This document shows, piece after piece, positions 14,990 through 25,812 of a stretch of DNA of 64,000 nucleotides. Where the stretch lies: the NCBI RefSeq assembly GCF_045679555.1, contig NC_092099.1, positions 9,842,076-9,906,075 on the forward strand, written 5' to 3'. The DNA is from Salvelinus alpinus (taxonomy: Eukaryota; Chordata; Actinopteri; Salmoniformes; Salmonidae). The notes under the pieces are model-generated. The model did no database searches. It was not told the DNA's origin and saw only the letters and a program-made list of their open reading frames with translations. Position numbers and translations under genes: made by a program. The stretch's first letter is position 1. Each line of letters opens with the position of its first letter.

Positions 14990-15800
14990 TGCTGTCTCAC
15001 TTCCTCTTCAATGGCTGTGCGAAGATGCTGGATATTGGCAGAAACTGGAACACGCTGTCATACATGTCGATCCATAGCATCCCAAACATGCTCAATGGGT
15101 GACATGTCTGGTTAGTATGCAGGCCATGGAAAAACTGGGACATGTTCAGCTTCCAGGAATTGTGTACAGATCTTTGCGACATGGAGCCATGCATTACCAT
15201 GCTGAAACATGAGGTGATGACGGCAGATGAATGGCACAACAATGGGCCTCAGGATCTCGTCACGGTATCTCTGCGCATTAAAATTGCCATTGATAAAATG
15301 CAATTGTGTTCATTGTCCGTAGCTTTTGCCTGCAAATACCATATCCTCACCGCCACCATTCACAACGTTGACATCAGCAGACATCAGTCTGCCGTCTGCC
15401 CGGTACAGTTGAAACCGGGATTAATCCGTGAAGAGCACACTTCTCCAGCATGCCATTGGCCATCGAAGGTGAGCATTTGCCGACTGAAGTTGGTTACGAC
15501 GCCAAACTGCAGTCAGGTCAATACCCTGGTGAGGATGACGAGCACGCAGATGAGTTTCCCTGAGACGGTTTCTGACAGTTTGTGCAGAAATTCTTCGGTT
15601 GTGGAAACCCAGTTTCATCAGCTGTCCGGTTGGCTGGACTTAATGCCAAATTCTCTAGAACGACTTTGGAGGCGGATTTTGGTAGTGAAATTAACATTAC
15701 ATTCTCTGGCAACAGCTCTGGTGGACATTGATGCAGTCAGCATGCCAATTGCACATTCCCTCAACACTTGAGACATCTGTGGCATTGTGTTGTGTGACAA
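14990..15800 (-). pseudogene. Tc1 transposase, broken
   Basis: Read from 15800 downward. The N-terminal helix-turn-helix region (MPQMSQVLRE, STRAVARECNV) is followed by a frameshifted middle (SAQTVRNRLRE, around 15580) and the first catalytic aspartate in VLFTD, directly followed by a stop (about 15421). The RDEILRPIVV block follows, and a C-terminal part with SPIEHVWD in another frame. The second catalytic aspartate is lost: the QHDN motif reads QHGN at about 15207. Part of the DNA-binding domain is deleted. It cannot encode an active DDE enzyme. The neighbouring hAT insertion removed its link to the left inverted repeat. Confidence 0.8.
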
Positions 15801-16179
15801 AACTGGACATTTTAGAGTGGCCTTTTATTTTCCCCAGCACAAGGTGCACCTGTGTAATGATCGTGCTATTTAATCAGCTTTTTGATATGCCACACTTGTC
15901 AGCTGGATGGATTATCTTGGTAAATAATAAATTATCACTAACAGGGATGTAAACAAATTTGTGCACACAATTTGAGAGAAATATGATTTTTTGTGCATAT
16001 GGAACACTTCTGGGATCTTTTATTTCAGCTCATGAATCATGGGACCAAAACTTAACATGTTGCGTTTGTATTTTTGTTCAGTATATATGCACATATAAAG
16101 CTATATAATGCACTTCTATGGTTGTAAAGCAATAAAACTCACTGTGAAAGCTAATGTGTGGTGAGCTTTCTGGCACAAA

Positions 16180-16375
16180 ATCAAATCAAATCAAATGTGT
16201 TTATAAAGCCCTTCTTACATCAGCTGATATCTCAAAGTGCTGTAAAGAAACCCAGCCTAAAACCCCAAACAGCAAGCAATGCAGGTGTAGAAGCACGGTG
16301 GCTAGGAAAAACTCCCTAGAAAGGCCAAAACCTAGGAAGAAACCTAGAGAGGAACCAGGCTATGAGCTGCTGTGG
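16180..16375. repeat. dispersed salmonid-type repeat (LINE fragment?)
   Basis: Begins with CAAATC repeats and contains TTTATAAAGCCCTTCTTACA, CAGCCTAAAACCCCAAACAG and AGAGAGGAACCAGGCTATGAG. I recognise this block as a high-copy repeat in salmonids; its class is uncertain and it ends abruptly. The 65-82 residue frame across it is not a host gene. Confidence 0.5.
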
Positions 16376-17834
16376 CATCAGGTGGGTGCTACAATGTGGT
16401 GAATGAGGTGAGATTCCGCCCACTTTGAACACCTGGAAAAGCACTATATATCCAATCAATTACTGTAATTATGATGTATTATACTTATAACAAATTAGCC
16501 ATTTCATACCATTAGGATAGGAAAGGTCTTTGGGAGTGGATCCACTTTGCATCCACTTTCCTTAAACAAAGTCGTAATGTTTTTTTTTCAGCAACAGCTT
16601 TGAAAACAGGGCCACTGCAATGAAAAATCTGCAGTGCCGCGAGGCATTTTGAGGAAAGTTCTGGTGCATCAGCATTACAAACAGATTAGAGGAATTGCAG
16701 CCCCAAGGACACAGCAAATGGCTGGCTCTAATGACTGCAGGGGGTAAGGGAGGGGTAAGCTTATCACAAATCAGGAAGTTAACAAAAACAACAACAGGTA
16801 CAACTTGTTTTGTATCTATCGGATTTTCTACACACAAAAATTTCAGCAAAGACCAAATCCAATAGTCTCAACCGTTCTCTGGTCATCAAATTTCATCAGT
16901 ATGCGTGTCCTGTCAGTTGGCCATTTAATTGCAGTAGATATTGCTGGGCTTTCGCTGATGGGTGAAACTGAAATCTTTGTCATGACAACCACTTATTGCT
17001 CCTCAGAGGGAAAAGACGTGGGTAAGCACTGAGATTGCGAGGAAGTGACAAATTTCCAATAAGCTAAATCGGAATCCCTTGCGGAAGTCTTTCAAATTAG
17101 TAGTCCAGGCAAGAAGTCACAGCAATCAGTCTTGTTGGACTGTAAACAAAGGGGGGCTGTAGCTGAACAATGAATGTCCCCAGACGGGATGTTACCTGGA
17201 CTGCGGATGGAGCGGCCAATAGAAAATAACCCAGTGAACTCTCAACGCCGTGCTCCCCTGTGACCTTCGTCTAGGAAGTCAAACATGAACAGGATTGTTT
17301 ATTATATGGCGCTAAGAAATGTGATGGAACAATGTAATGCACTTACTTATTCAAGCTTTTTTCTTTGTTCTGTCCTCAAGGATTCCCTTTTGAAAAAGAG
17401 GTGCAAACGTTGCAACTGGTGCAAAGTCTCTGTAAATCTGGCCCTTTGAGTCCCATCACATTAAGTTACAGTGACTGCTCCACTTTGAAAATGCCTTGGA
17501 CTGTGGATGGATTCTGTCCTTTCCTTCGGCAAAAGTCAAACCTGGCATGGTCTTCCCCAGTGAGACAGTATTACAGTAACAAGTGCTAAGTGAGCACTGA
17601 GTGAGCATCTAATAGGCGTAAGACCAAATAAGTCCTGAGAGAGTTTGTGAGAGACTTGCATGAGGCCTCACTGAGCAGCGGCTCGAGAACTTTCGAGGGG
17701 TTAGAGAATAGAGTTGTCAGGCTAATTAGGTCAATCTCCAAGGCGTTCATAGTCGATCACCAAACATTTCCGTAAAAACAACATAGTCTTGCGTTCCTAT
17801 TATTTTTCTTTCTTTAGTGCTGTGGGTGCAGGGA
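16376..17834. other. unassigned DNA, no gene seen
   Basis: Short overlapping frames only (up to 95 residues). No repeat recognised. Confidence 0.45.
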
Positions 17835-17999
17835 GCCTAGCAGTTAAGAGTGTTGGGACAATAACCAAAAGGTTGTTGTTTCGAATCCCTGACTAGGTGA
17901 AAAATCTGCCGATGTGCCCTTGAGCAAGGCACTTAACCCTAATTGCTCCTGTAAGTCGCTCTGGATAAGAGCGTCTGCCAAATGACTAAAATGTAAATG
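17835..17999 (+). mobile_element. tRNA-derived SINE (HpaI-like) with L2-type tail
   Basis: A-box (CAGTTAAGAGTGTTGG) and B-box (GTTGTTTCGAATCCC) motifs are followed by GAGCAAGGCACTTAACCC and the tail GTAAGTCGCTCTGGATAAGA plus ACTAAAATGTAAATG. The tail is nearly identical to that of the L2-like LINE at about 25535-25590, so it was probably mobilised by that LINE. Confidence 0.85.
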
Positions 18000-18379
18000 T
18001 GATGCACTTGATTCAGCAGCCCTAGTGCCATTTTGAACCATTTCATATGTCTGAAGGTAGAACTCTGCAGGCCCAGAGAGCAAATCAAGTGCACCTACAG
18101 ACCTACTGTTGGCCAATCAGATAGCTCAGATCACTGTGTCTGTACAGTTTCCTCGAGCCATAGGCTAGAAAAAGAAGCCTCAGAAGCGCACGGCAAAGTT
18201 GATACTGTGAGGTTTCAAAACTTTTACCATGACTAGAGAGAGACTCAATGAATACAGCAAAGATCTGTTGTTTTTACAAGTTCATTTCTAAGTTGTTATT
18301 CAACAGTGTCAACACTTTGTTCAACACTGTATACTGTGTGTTCTCCTTACTTCCACTCACACTACAACCAGCACTACAG

Positions 18380-18835
18380 CTGTCAGAGGAAGGCACAATA
18401 CATTGTCAAAGACTCCAGCCACCCAAGTCATAGACTGTTCTCTCTGCTACTGCACGGCAAGCGGTACCAGAGCGCCAAGGCTCCTTAACTGCTTCTACCC
18501 CCAAGCCATAAGACTGCTGAACAATTAATCAAATGGCCATCCGTACTATTTAGATTGACACCCCCCCATTTGTTTTTACACTGCTTATTATCTATGCATG
18601 GTCACTTTACCCCTACCTACATGTACAAATGACCTTGACTAACCTGTACCCTCGCACATTAACTCTGTTATTGTTATTGTTATTTTATTGTGTTAATTTT
18701 AATTTTATTATTTACTTTAGTTGATTTAGTAAATATTTTCTTAACTCTATTTCTTTGTTGGTAACTGCATTGTTGGTTAAGGGCTTCTAAGTAAGCATTT
18801 TACGGTAAGGTTGTATATGGCGTATGTGACAAATA
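18380..18835 (+). mobile_element. Rex1-like LINE 3' end
   Basis: The end of the reverse-transcriptase reading frame (GACTCCAGCCACCCAAGTCA, AAGCCATAAGACTGCTGAAC) is followed by a long AT-rich 3' region closing with GTAAGCATTTTACGGTAAGG and GTATGTGACAAATAAAATG. The same 3' layout, less complete, follows the RT fragment at 36795-37617. It is 5'-truncated, as is usual for target-primed insertions. Nearby short tails of the same type are at 44085-44165. Confidence 0.75.
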
Positions 18836-18914
18836 AAATGTAAGATTAGGTAAAAGCTAATTATTATGCTCACTCAGCTGTGCCTCACAAGTAAAACAAC
18901 AAATGATCTATTAT

Positions 18915-19466
18915 CAGACCCTATTCAGACCCCTTCACTTTTTCCACATTTTGTTACGTTACAGCCTTATTCTAAAATGGATGTCCTGTTGGAAGGTGAA
19001 CCTTCGCCCCAATCTGAGGTCCTGACTGGGGCGAAGTTGCGCATCCCCTCAGCATGATGCTGCCACCACCATGCTTCACCGTAAGGCTGGTGTCAGGTTT
19101 CCTCCAGACGTGACGCTTGGCATTCAGGCCAAAGAGTTCAGTCTTGGTTTCATCAGACCAGAGAATCTTGTTTCTCATGGTCTGAGAGTCCTTTAAGTGC
19201 TTTTGGCAAACTCCAAGTGGGCTGTGATGTGCCTTCTACTGAGGAGTGGCTTCCATCTGGCCTCAGTCTCATAGCAAAGGGTCTGAATACTTCTGTAAAT
19301 AAGGTATTTCTGTTGTTTATTTGTTATACACTCGCTTTGTCATTATGGGGTATTGTGTGTAGATTTCTAAAAAAATAAAAACTTTAATCCATTTTAGAAT
19401 AAGGCTCTAACGTAAATTTTTTGGGGAAAAAGTGAAGGGGTCTGAATACTTTCCGAATGCACTGTA
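18915..19466 (-). mobile_element. Tc1 element, internally deleted
   Basis: The right end GTGAAGGGGTCTGAATACTT ... GCACTGTA and the left GTATTCAGACCCC-type repeat are inverted copies, with the outer left bases missing. The minus strand keeps a central transposase piece (ILWSDETK with the first catalytic aspartate, then VKHGGGSIMLRGC) and lacks both ends of the protein. Same family as the fragments at 35925, 37958, 44170 and 46178. Its terminal TA is also the first TA of the next element. Confidence 0.8.
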
Positions 19467-20468
19467 CACTATATATACAAAAGTACGTGGGCACACCTTC
19501 AAATTAGTGGATTTGGCTATTTCAGCCACACCCGTCGCTGACAGGTGTATAAAATTGAGTACACAGACATGTAATCTCCATAGACAAACATTGGCAGTAG
19601 AATGGCCTTACTGAAGAGCTCAGTGACTTTCAACGTGGCACCGTCATAAGATGCCACCTTTTCAACAAGTCAGTTCATAAAATGTCTGCCCTGCTAGATC
19701 TGCCCCGGTCAACTGTAACTGCTGTTATTGTGAAGTGGGAGCGTTTAGGATCAACAACAGCTCAGCTGCGAAGTGGTAGGCCACACAAGCTCACAGAACG
19801 GGACTGCTGAGTGCTGAAGCACGTATCCCATAAAAATCCTCTGTAGTCTGTTGCAACACTCACTACCGAGTTCCATACTGCCTCTGGAAGCAACGTCAGC
19901 TCAAGAACTGCCCCAATGCATAGTGCCAATTGTAAAGTTTGGTGAAGGAGTAATAATGGTCTAGGGATATTTTCATGGTTCTGGCAAGGCCCCTTAGTTC
20001 AAGAGAAGGGAAATCTTAACACTACAGCATACAATGACATTCTTGACGATCCTGTCCGTCCAACTTTGTGGTAACAGTTTGGGGAAGGTCCTGTTTCAGC
20101 ATGACAATGCCCCAGTGCACAAAGTGAGGTCCATACAGAATTGGTTTGTCGAGATCGGTGTGGAAGAGCTTGACTGGCCTGCACAGAGCCCTGACCTCAA
20201 CTCCGTCAAACACCTTTGGGATGAATTGGAAGGCCGACTGCGAGCCAGGCCTAACCGCCCAACATCGGTGCCCGACCTCACTAATGCTTTTGTGGCTGAA
20301 TGGAAGCAAGCCCAGCAAATGTTCCAACATCTAGTGTAAAGCCTTCCCATAAGAGTGGAGGCTGTTAAAGCAGCAAAGGGGGGACCAACTCCATATTAAT
20401 GCCCATTATTTGATTTTGGAATGAGATGTTTGACGAGCGTGTCCACATACTTTTGGTAATGTAGTGTA
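19465..20468 (+). mobile_element. Tc1 element with both ends, decayed interior
   Basis: Inverted ends TACACTATATATACAAAAGT and ACTTTTGGTAATGTAGTGTA lie at a TA dinucleotide. About 1 kb long. It starts at the very TA that closes the preceding Tc1 copy, so it may have inserted into that copy's target site. A second, minus-strand copy of the same family lies at 49168-49751. Confidence 0.85.
20034..20339 (+). pseudogene. Tc1 transposase C-terminal half
   Basis: A 101-residue open stretch covers the second half of the DDE domain: FQHDNAPVHK with the second catalytic aspartate, then DWPAQSPDLNS. The usual glutamate before HLWDELE is lysine here (NSVKHLW), so the third catalytic residue is lost. 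The N-terminal part upstream (19600-20030) is recognisable but full of stops and frameshifts. This is a dead copy. Confidence 0.8.
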
Positions 20469-21090
20469 TCTCTATTTTAATAAATATAATTTCAAAAATG
20501 GCCTGAGAAAAACAACATTGGCAGGTCAATTCAAGCATAGCCAGTATGCAGTGATAATGTATTGGGCCTATAGCCTACTGCACAAACCTCATTACTACAG
20601 AACTGTTAATAGGTTTAATGTTGCATAGGCTTATGTTTTTATAAGTCATGTTTGGATAAAAAAATCTGAGTGGTAGATCTCGACGTGCTTTTGGACTCAC
20701 AAAGTGATCTTGACTCAGAAAAGGTTGGTGACCACTGCTCTAATTTCACCAAAGAGAAAGCAGACAGCTGGCCAAAACACTTTTCAAAGAAACACGCTGG
20801 CTGCGGAGTGAACATATACAGTATATGCACATGTGTATGTTTTTTCTCAGATGCTGCAAACATAACCCATCACAATGGACAATTGTACTTTCACTGACCA
20901 GTGTTTGCGTAACGGTCGGACACAGTTATGAAGGCATTTCAGCAAGTCTATGAGTCTATATGAAGGCTGTATGAAGGCTATACTCCTGTTGTAAAGATAA
21001 GCAATGTGCCTAATATTAGGAACGTTGAGAAATAAATATAGTAGGCCTAGCCTATAGAAAGCTGATGGGATTCTCCTCTTAAGTAGAGGC
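20469..21090. other. unassigned DNA, possibly decayed hAT interior
   Basis: No gene. The stretch may be the interior of the hAT copy whose 3' end follows, but I cannot find the matching 5' terminus. Confidence 0.35.
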
Positions 21091-21396
21091 CATCACTCTG
21101 TTTTCTCGCACAATTGCATAGCCTATAGAAATGTTGCGCAACATGAGCTCATGGGCTCTCATGAAGTGTTTGATTAGATTTTCCATTACATTTGCATTGA
21201 TATCAAAGTGATCAGAGGAACAATAGAGTGCTGACTACCAGGCAGTTAGCAAGTTTGGTAGGCTACTAATGACCATCAGCAGCATCAGAGCTTGGAGAAG
21301 CCTAATTATTGTGACTAAACAGTCACGTGGAATTTGACTGCCTTCATGACTTGTGACCGCCGGCGTGTTGGTAATACAGTCACCGCAACAGCCCTA
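21091..21396. mobile_element. hAT 3' end, truncated
   Basis: Resembles the last part of the hAT at 13196-14910: TTTGCATTGATATCAAAGTG, ACAATAGAGTGCTGACTACC, then GGTAATACAGTCACCGCAACAGCCCTA. No 5' end or target duplication is visible. Confidence 0.6.
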
Positions 21397-21878
21397 GTCG
21401 TGTGAAAGAGCACTCAAGCTCTTTTGGAGGGTTGAGCTGTTGTTGAGTTCTATGTGAGCTCCAAGTGAGCTTCAAGTGAGCCTTGAGTAAAGCCCTTATT
21501 AACGAAGAGTTGAGCACTTGTTGAAGACAGAGCTGTGGTTGAGTTCCATCTGAGCCTTCAGTAAGCCCTCTTTGGCGAGGTCTGAGCAACAGACCAACCA
21601 GGCAGTCACTGTTAGCTTGTAGGCTCGGTGTAACGATGTGCAAATAGTTAAAGTACAAAAGGGAAAATAAATAAACATAAATATGGGTTGTATTTACAAT
21701 GGTGTTTGTTATTCACTGGTTGCCCTTGTTGCAACAGGTCACAAATATTTCTGCTGAGATGGCACACTGTGGTATTTCACCCAGTAGATATGGGAGTTTT
21801 TCAAAATTGGGTTTGTTTTTGAATTCTTTGTGGATCTGTGTAATCTGAGGGAAATATGTGTCTCTAATAATTTAATAA

Positions 21879-22353
21879 TTTGTATAGCAGACCCTCATGC
21901 CAAATTGAATCAAAAGCTTTTTTGAAATCAACAAAGCACGAGAAGACTTTGCCTTTGTTTTGGTTTGTTTGTTTGTCAATTAGGGTGTGCAAATTGAATA
22001 CGTGATCTGTCATACGATAATTTGGTAAAAAGCCAATTTGACATTTGCTCAGTACATTGTTTTCACTGAGGAAATGAACTAGCCTGCTGTTAATGATAAT
22101 GCAGAGGATTTTCCCAAGGTTGCTGTTGATGCATATCCCACAGTAGTTATTGGGGTCAAATTTGTCTCCACTTTTGTGGATTGGGGTGATCTGTCCTTGG
22201 TTCCAAATATTGGTGAAGATGCCAGAGCTAAGAATGATGTTAAAGAGTTTAAGTATAACCAAATGGAATTTGTGGTCTGTATATTTTATCATTTCATTGA
22301 GGATACCATCAACACCACAGGCCTTTTTGGGTTGGAGGGTTTGTATTTTGTCC
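21879..22353 (-). pseudogene. LINE reverse transcriptase, N-terminal part
   Basis: About 158 codons are open on the minus strand. They hold early RT motifs in order: LQPKKACGVDGI (fingers), ITPIHKSGDKFDPNNY, IINSRLVHFL, the QIGFLPNYR block, and CFVDFKKAFDSIWHEGL, which carries the first catalytic aspartate of RT motif A. The YADD-containing half is missing by deletion. The open frame runs upstream into the solo LTR, which supplies an accidental start codon at 22418. That start is not biological. Confidence 0.85.
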
Positions 22354-22358
22354 TGTAG

Positions 22359-22645
22359 TCTCACGCCTGCTCCCGCTCTGGCGCTCGAGGGCGCCAGGCT
22401 GCCCATCATTACGCACACCTGTTACCATCATTATGCACATCAGTGCTCATTGGACTCACCTGGACTCCTTCACTTTGTTGATTGTCCCTCTATATCTGTC
22501 TGTTCCTCAGTTGGTTCCCCGTGTCAGCATTATTGTCGTTTTGTTCCCCCTGTCCAGACGCTGTTCTTGTTTTGTTATATGTCCGTTGTTTCATTAAATG
22601 TTCATTCCCTGTACTTGCTTCTCGTTTCCAGCGCCTGTCCTTACA
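22359..22645 (+). mobile_element. solo LTR with perfect 5-bp target duplication
   Basis: TGTAG occurs at 22354-22358 and 22646-22650. The LTR starts TCTCACGCC (probably TGTCACGCC with one change) and ends CCTTACA. It has a TATATCTG box and a TTAAAT signal near its end. It belongs to the family of the paired-LTR element at 2308-3075. It arose by LTR-LTR recombination inside the LINE. Confidence 0.85.
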
Positions 22646-23133
22646 TGTAGTTCATTTAATGTAAGTGGAGAATCCAGTGAGTTCTGGTAGTCTTTAATAG
22701 TTGATTCTAAGATTTGTATTTGATCATATATTTTTTGGCTGTTCGTTCTTTGTTATAGGGCCAAAAATATTGGAGAAGGGGTTTACCCATACATCTCCGT
22801 TTTGGAGAGATAACTCTTTGTGTTGTTTGTTTAGTGTTTTCAAATTTTCCCAGAAGTGGTTAGAGTCTATGGATTCTTCAATTACATTGAGCTGATTTCT
22901 GACTTGCTGTTCCTTCTTTTTCCGTAGTGTATTTCTGTATTGTTTTGGTGAGTCACTATAGTGAAGGCGTAGGCTCAGGTTTTCCGGGTCTCTATGTTTT
23001 TGGTTGGATAGGTTTATCATTTTCTTTCTTAGATTTTTGCATTCTTCATCAAACCATTTGTCATTGTTGTTCATTTTCTTCTTTTTAATTTTTTTACATT
23101 ATTTGATGGTGAAGCTGAGCGGTCAAATATACT

Positions 23134-23487
23134 TGTCACGCCCTGACCGTAGATTGCTTTGTATGTTTCTATTTTTGTTTGGTCAGGGTGTGATGTGGGT
23201 GGTCATTCTATGTTTGTATGTCTATGTTTTCTATTTCTATTGTGTTTGGCCTGGTATGGTTCCCAATCAGAGGCAGCTGTCAATCGTTGTCTCTGATTGA
23301 CAACCATACTTAGGTAGCCTGTTTTCCCACTGTTAGTTGTGGGTGGTTATTTTCTGTTTAGTGTTTTGTTGCACCTTGCAGAACTGTTCGTTTGTCGTTT
23401 TTGTTCGAGTGTTCATCTTTATTAAAAGTATAATGAATACGTAACACGCTGCACTTTGGTCCTCTTCTCCCGACGACAATCGTGACA
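23134..23487 (+). mobile_element. solo LTR with perfect 5-bp target duplication
   Basis: TGTCACG...CGTGACA, 354 bp, flanked by ATACT at 23129-23133 and 23488-23492. A polyadenylation-like ATTAAAAGTATAATG lies near its 3' end. Related to the older LTR at 11573-11942. It splits the LINE linker region. Confidence 0.9.
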
Positions 23488-23492
23488 ATACT

Positions 23493-24570
23493 GTTTAGGT
23501 TTTCTTCTGACAAGTTCACACCTTCACTATTACAGTGGAATGTTTTACCCAGGAAATTGTCTAAAAGGGATTGAATTTGTTGTTGCCTAATTGTTTTTTG
23601 GTAGGTTTCCACACTACTTTCCTTCCATCTATAACATTTCTTAATATTATTCAGTTCCTTTGGCTTTGATGCGTCATGATTGAGTATTGCTCTGTTCAAG
23701 TAGACTGTGATTTTGCTGTGATCTGATAGGGGTGTCAGAGGGCTGAATGTGAACGCTCTGAGAGACTCTGGGTTGAGGTCAGTGATAAAGTAGTCTACAG
23801 TACTACTGCCAAAATATGAGCTATAGGTGTACCTACCATAGGAGTCCCCTCGAAACCTACCATTGACTATGTACATACCCAGTGTGCGACAGAGCTGCAG
23901 GAGTTGTTACCGGTTTTTGTTGGTTATGTTGTTGTAGTTGTGCCTAGGGGGGTATATGGGGGAGGGAATGCTGTCACCTCCAGGTAGGTGCTTGTCCCCC
24001 TGTGTGCTGAGGGTGTCAGGTTCTTGTCCGGATCTGGCATTTAGGTTGACACAGACTAGTACATGTCCCTGGGCCTGGAAAAGATTGATTTCCCCCTTCA
24101 GGGTGGAGAAGCTGTCTTCATTAAAGTATGGGGATTCTAGTGGGGTGATATACTGTAGGTAGCACACAGGAGGACATTTTTCTCTGTTGAGATAATTTAA
24201 TTTAGAATTTCTAGCCAAATGTAAAATGTTCTGTTTTGATTAATTTAATAGAGTGAGTTATGTCTGCTCTATACCAAATTAGCATACCCCCTGAGTCTCT
24301 TCCCTGTTTCACACCTGGTAGTTTGGTGAATGGGACTTCCAGCTCTCTGTAACCTAGGGGGCAACCAGTGTGCCCATCTCCTCTATACCATGTTTCTTGT
24401 AGGATGACAATGTCTGTTTTTCCAGGTTCCTGCTCTTTAGGCCAAAGGCAGATGACCTCGGGCCTTGAATATTCCAGGATGAGATAGTGAAGGCTTTGTG
24501 TTCCATAAAGTGTCCAATGTTGTTAGTCGTGTGGTTTGCCTCAGACCAGCAAGTGTGAGCAGAGCCTGCT
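23493..24570 (-). pseudogene. LINE apurinic-type endonuclease domain, frameshifted
   Basis: Read from 24570 downward in several frames: SSWNIQG at the N-terminus of the domain, IYPPLESPYFNEDSF-like sequence, then LVCVNLNARSGQ. In the last motif the usual aspartate of GDxNA is replaced. GRYTY and PLSDHSKI follow, the SDH motif carrying the catalytic histidine. The endonuclease nicks target DNA to prime reverse transcription. Multiple frameshifts and stops make this copy inactive. Confidence 0.8.
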
Positions 24571-24880
24571 GAGCATCTGGTACATGCCATTGGCTTGGGC
24601 TAGTGTAAGACTTGAGGTTGAGCCTGTTTGCCTGCTCATGGCCTGGGCATATGTGTGTCTTTCATGTTAAGGCCCTCTTTGCAAAAGTGGGGTGGGGGGG
24701 GGGGGCATGGGGTGGGCAGGAGTGGCATAAGTCTGATCTGAGGGGACCTGGTGGGCATGATTGACTTTGGGGGTTGATGATTGGTTGGGGTGGGGGTGGG
24801 GGTGGGGATGTGGCTGGTGGTGCTGTGGTCTGGATGTAGGTCCTCTCGGCGTGGCTCCTCTCTGTGTAGGTCCAATAGTC

Positions 24881-25214
24881 AGTCTCCCTCCCTAGCCGAC
24901 TGACTATCGGAATGTGTGATAGAATAATATTACTACAGACATGTTTAGTATCTATTTGAAACCTTGAAACATATGGATGTATGATCTCTGTGGTGACTTG
25001 TATCTGTACAGTGTGAACTCTAAACTACTGTATGCAAAGGGGTTTCATTGTCTTAAGGAATTCAGCCTTATTTGCCTCATTCCCCACACAAGCCTTTAGA
25101 TGCTATGACATCTATGGAGATTGGGCCTGGTTGATCAGGTTACTGTAACTTGGTTTCGTTTAATTGGTCAACAGTGGTTGGTTTAGGTTTGAAAGAGTCA
25201 CACCTTCAAATGTT
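24881..25214. other. unassigned DNA, no gene seen
   Basis: Nothing recognised between the LINE 5' end and the L2-like fragment. Confidence 0.4.
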
Positions 25215-25600
25215 ATACCCAAACAAGGGCACTGCGTTCATCCACCTCTGGCCTGCTCGCCTCCCTACCTCTGAGGAAGTACAGCTCCCGCTCAGCCCAG
25301 TCAAAACTGTTCGCTGCTCTGGCACCCCAATGGTGGAACAAACTCCCCCACGACGCCAGGTCAGCGGAGTCAATCACCACCTTCCGGAAACACCTGAAAC
25401 ACCACCTCTTTAAGGAATACCTAGGATAGGATAAAGTAATCCTTCTAACCCCCCCCCCCCCCCCTTAAAAGAGTTAGATGCACTATTGTAAAGTGGTTGT
25501 TCCACTGGATATCATAAGGTGAATGCACCAACTTGTAAGTCGCTCTGGATAAGAGCGTCTGCTAAATGACTTAAATGTAAATGTAAATGTTATAAATGTA
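25215..25600 (+). mobile_element. L2-like LINE 3' end
   Basis: In frame at about 25307-25430 the end of an L2-type polyprotein can be read (LAPQWWNKLP, then TFRKHLKHHLF). A 3' untranslated region with a C run (25450-25463) follows, and the tail CTTGTAAGTCGCTCTGGATA with TAAATG repeats. This tail is shared by the SINEs at 17835 and 9130 and by the fragment at 37618. 5'-truncated. Confidence 0.8.
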
Positions 25601-25812
25601 TCCTGCTCATAGAATAAGGTTGTAGGATCAAATCAAATGTCCTGTTTTGTTCATGTTTGTTTTGTAATGCCAAGATATTTATGCCTAGAGTTAAAAGAAT
25701 AATGCCTTGTAATGTTTGTTAATGATTTGTAACTTAATTAAGCTTTATGCCTTGTATGTGTTTTCTTTCATTTTACAAGTTATTAAATAATACTTGCGTT
25801 TTGCATTCGCTT

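Larger units (their letters stand above)
13030..16085 (-). mobile_element. Tc1/mariner element split by a hAT insertion
   Basis: The inverted ends are related: the left end reads AAACTCAACATGCAACAA and the right end AACATGTTGCGTTTGTATTTTTGTTCAGTATA in the opposite sense. The outermost left bases are lost. The transposase remnant lies on the minus strand at 15800-14990. Removing the hAT insertion at 13196-14910 and one copy of its target duplication leaves an element of about 1.3 kb, internally deleted relative to the usual 1.5-1.6 kb. Confidence 0.85.
21628..24880 (-). mobile_element. APE-RT non-LTR retrotransposon (LINE), nested and truncated
   Basis: Read from right to left. 24880-24600 is a proline/threonine-rich region. 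24570-23493 is a decayed apurinic endonuclease domain, 23128-22651 a linker region, and 22353-21879 the start of the reverse transcriptase. The 3' end, closing with ACTTTAACTATTTGCACATC, is at 21870-21628. The rest of the RT and the C-terminus are deleted at about 21870. Two solo LTRs (23134-23487, 22359-22645) sit inside, each with a perfect 5-bp duplication of LINE sequence. The clade (Tx1/I group or other) is not decided. Confidence 0.85.

Noticed and set aside
22354-22418. Start codon of the RT frame at 22418
   Set aside because: The first 20 or so residues are encoded by the inserted solo LTR, so the start is accidental.
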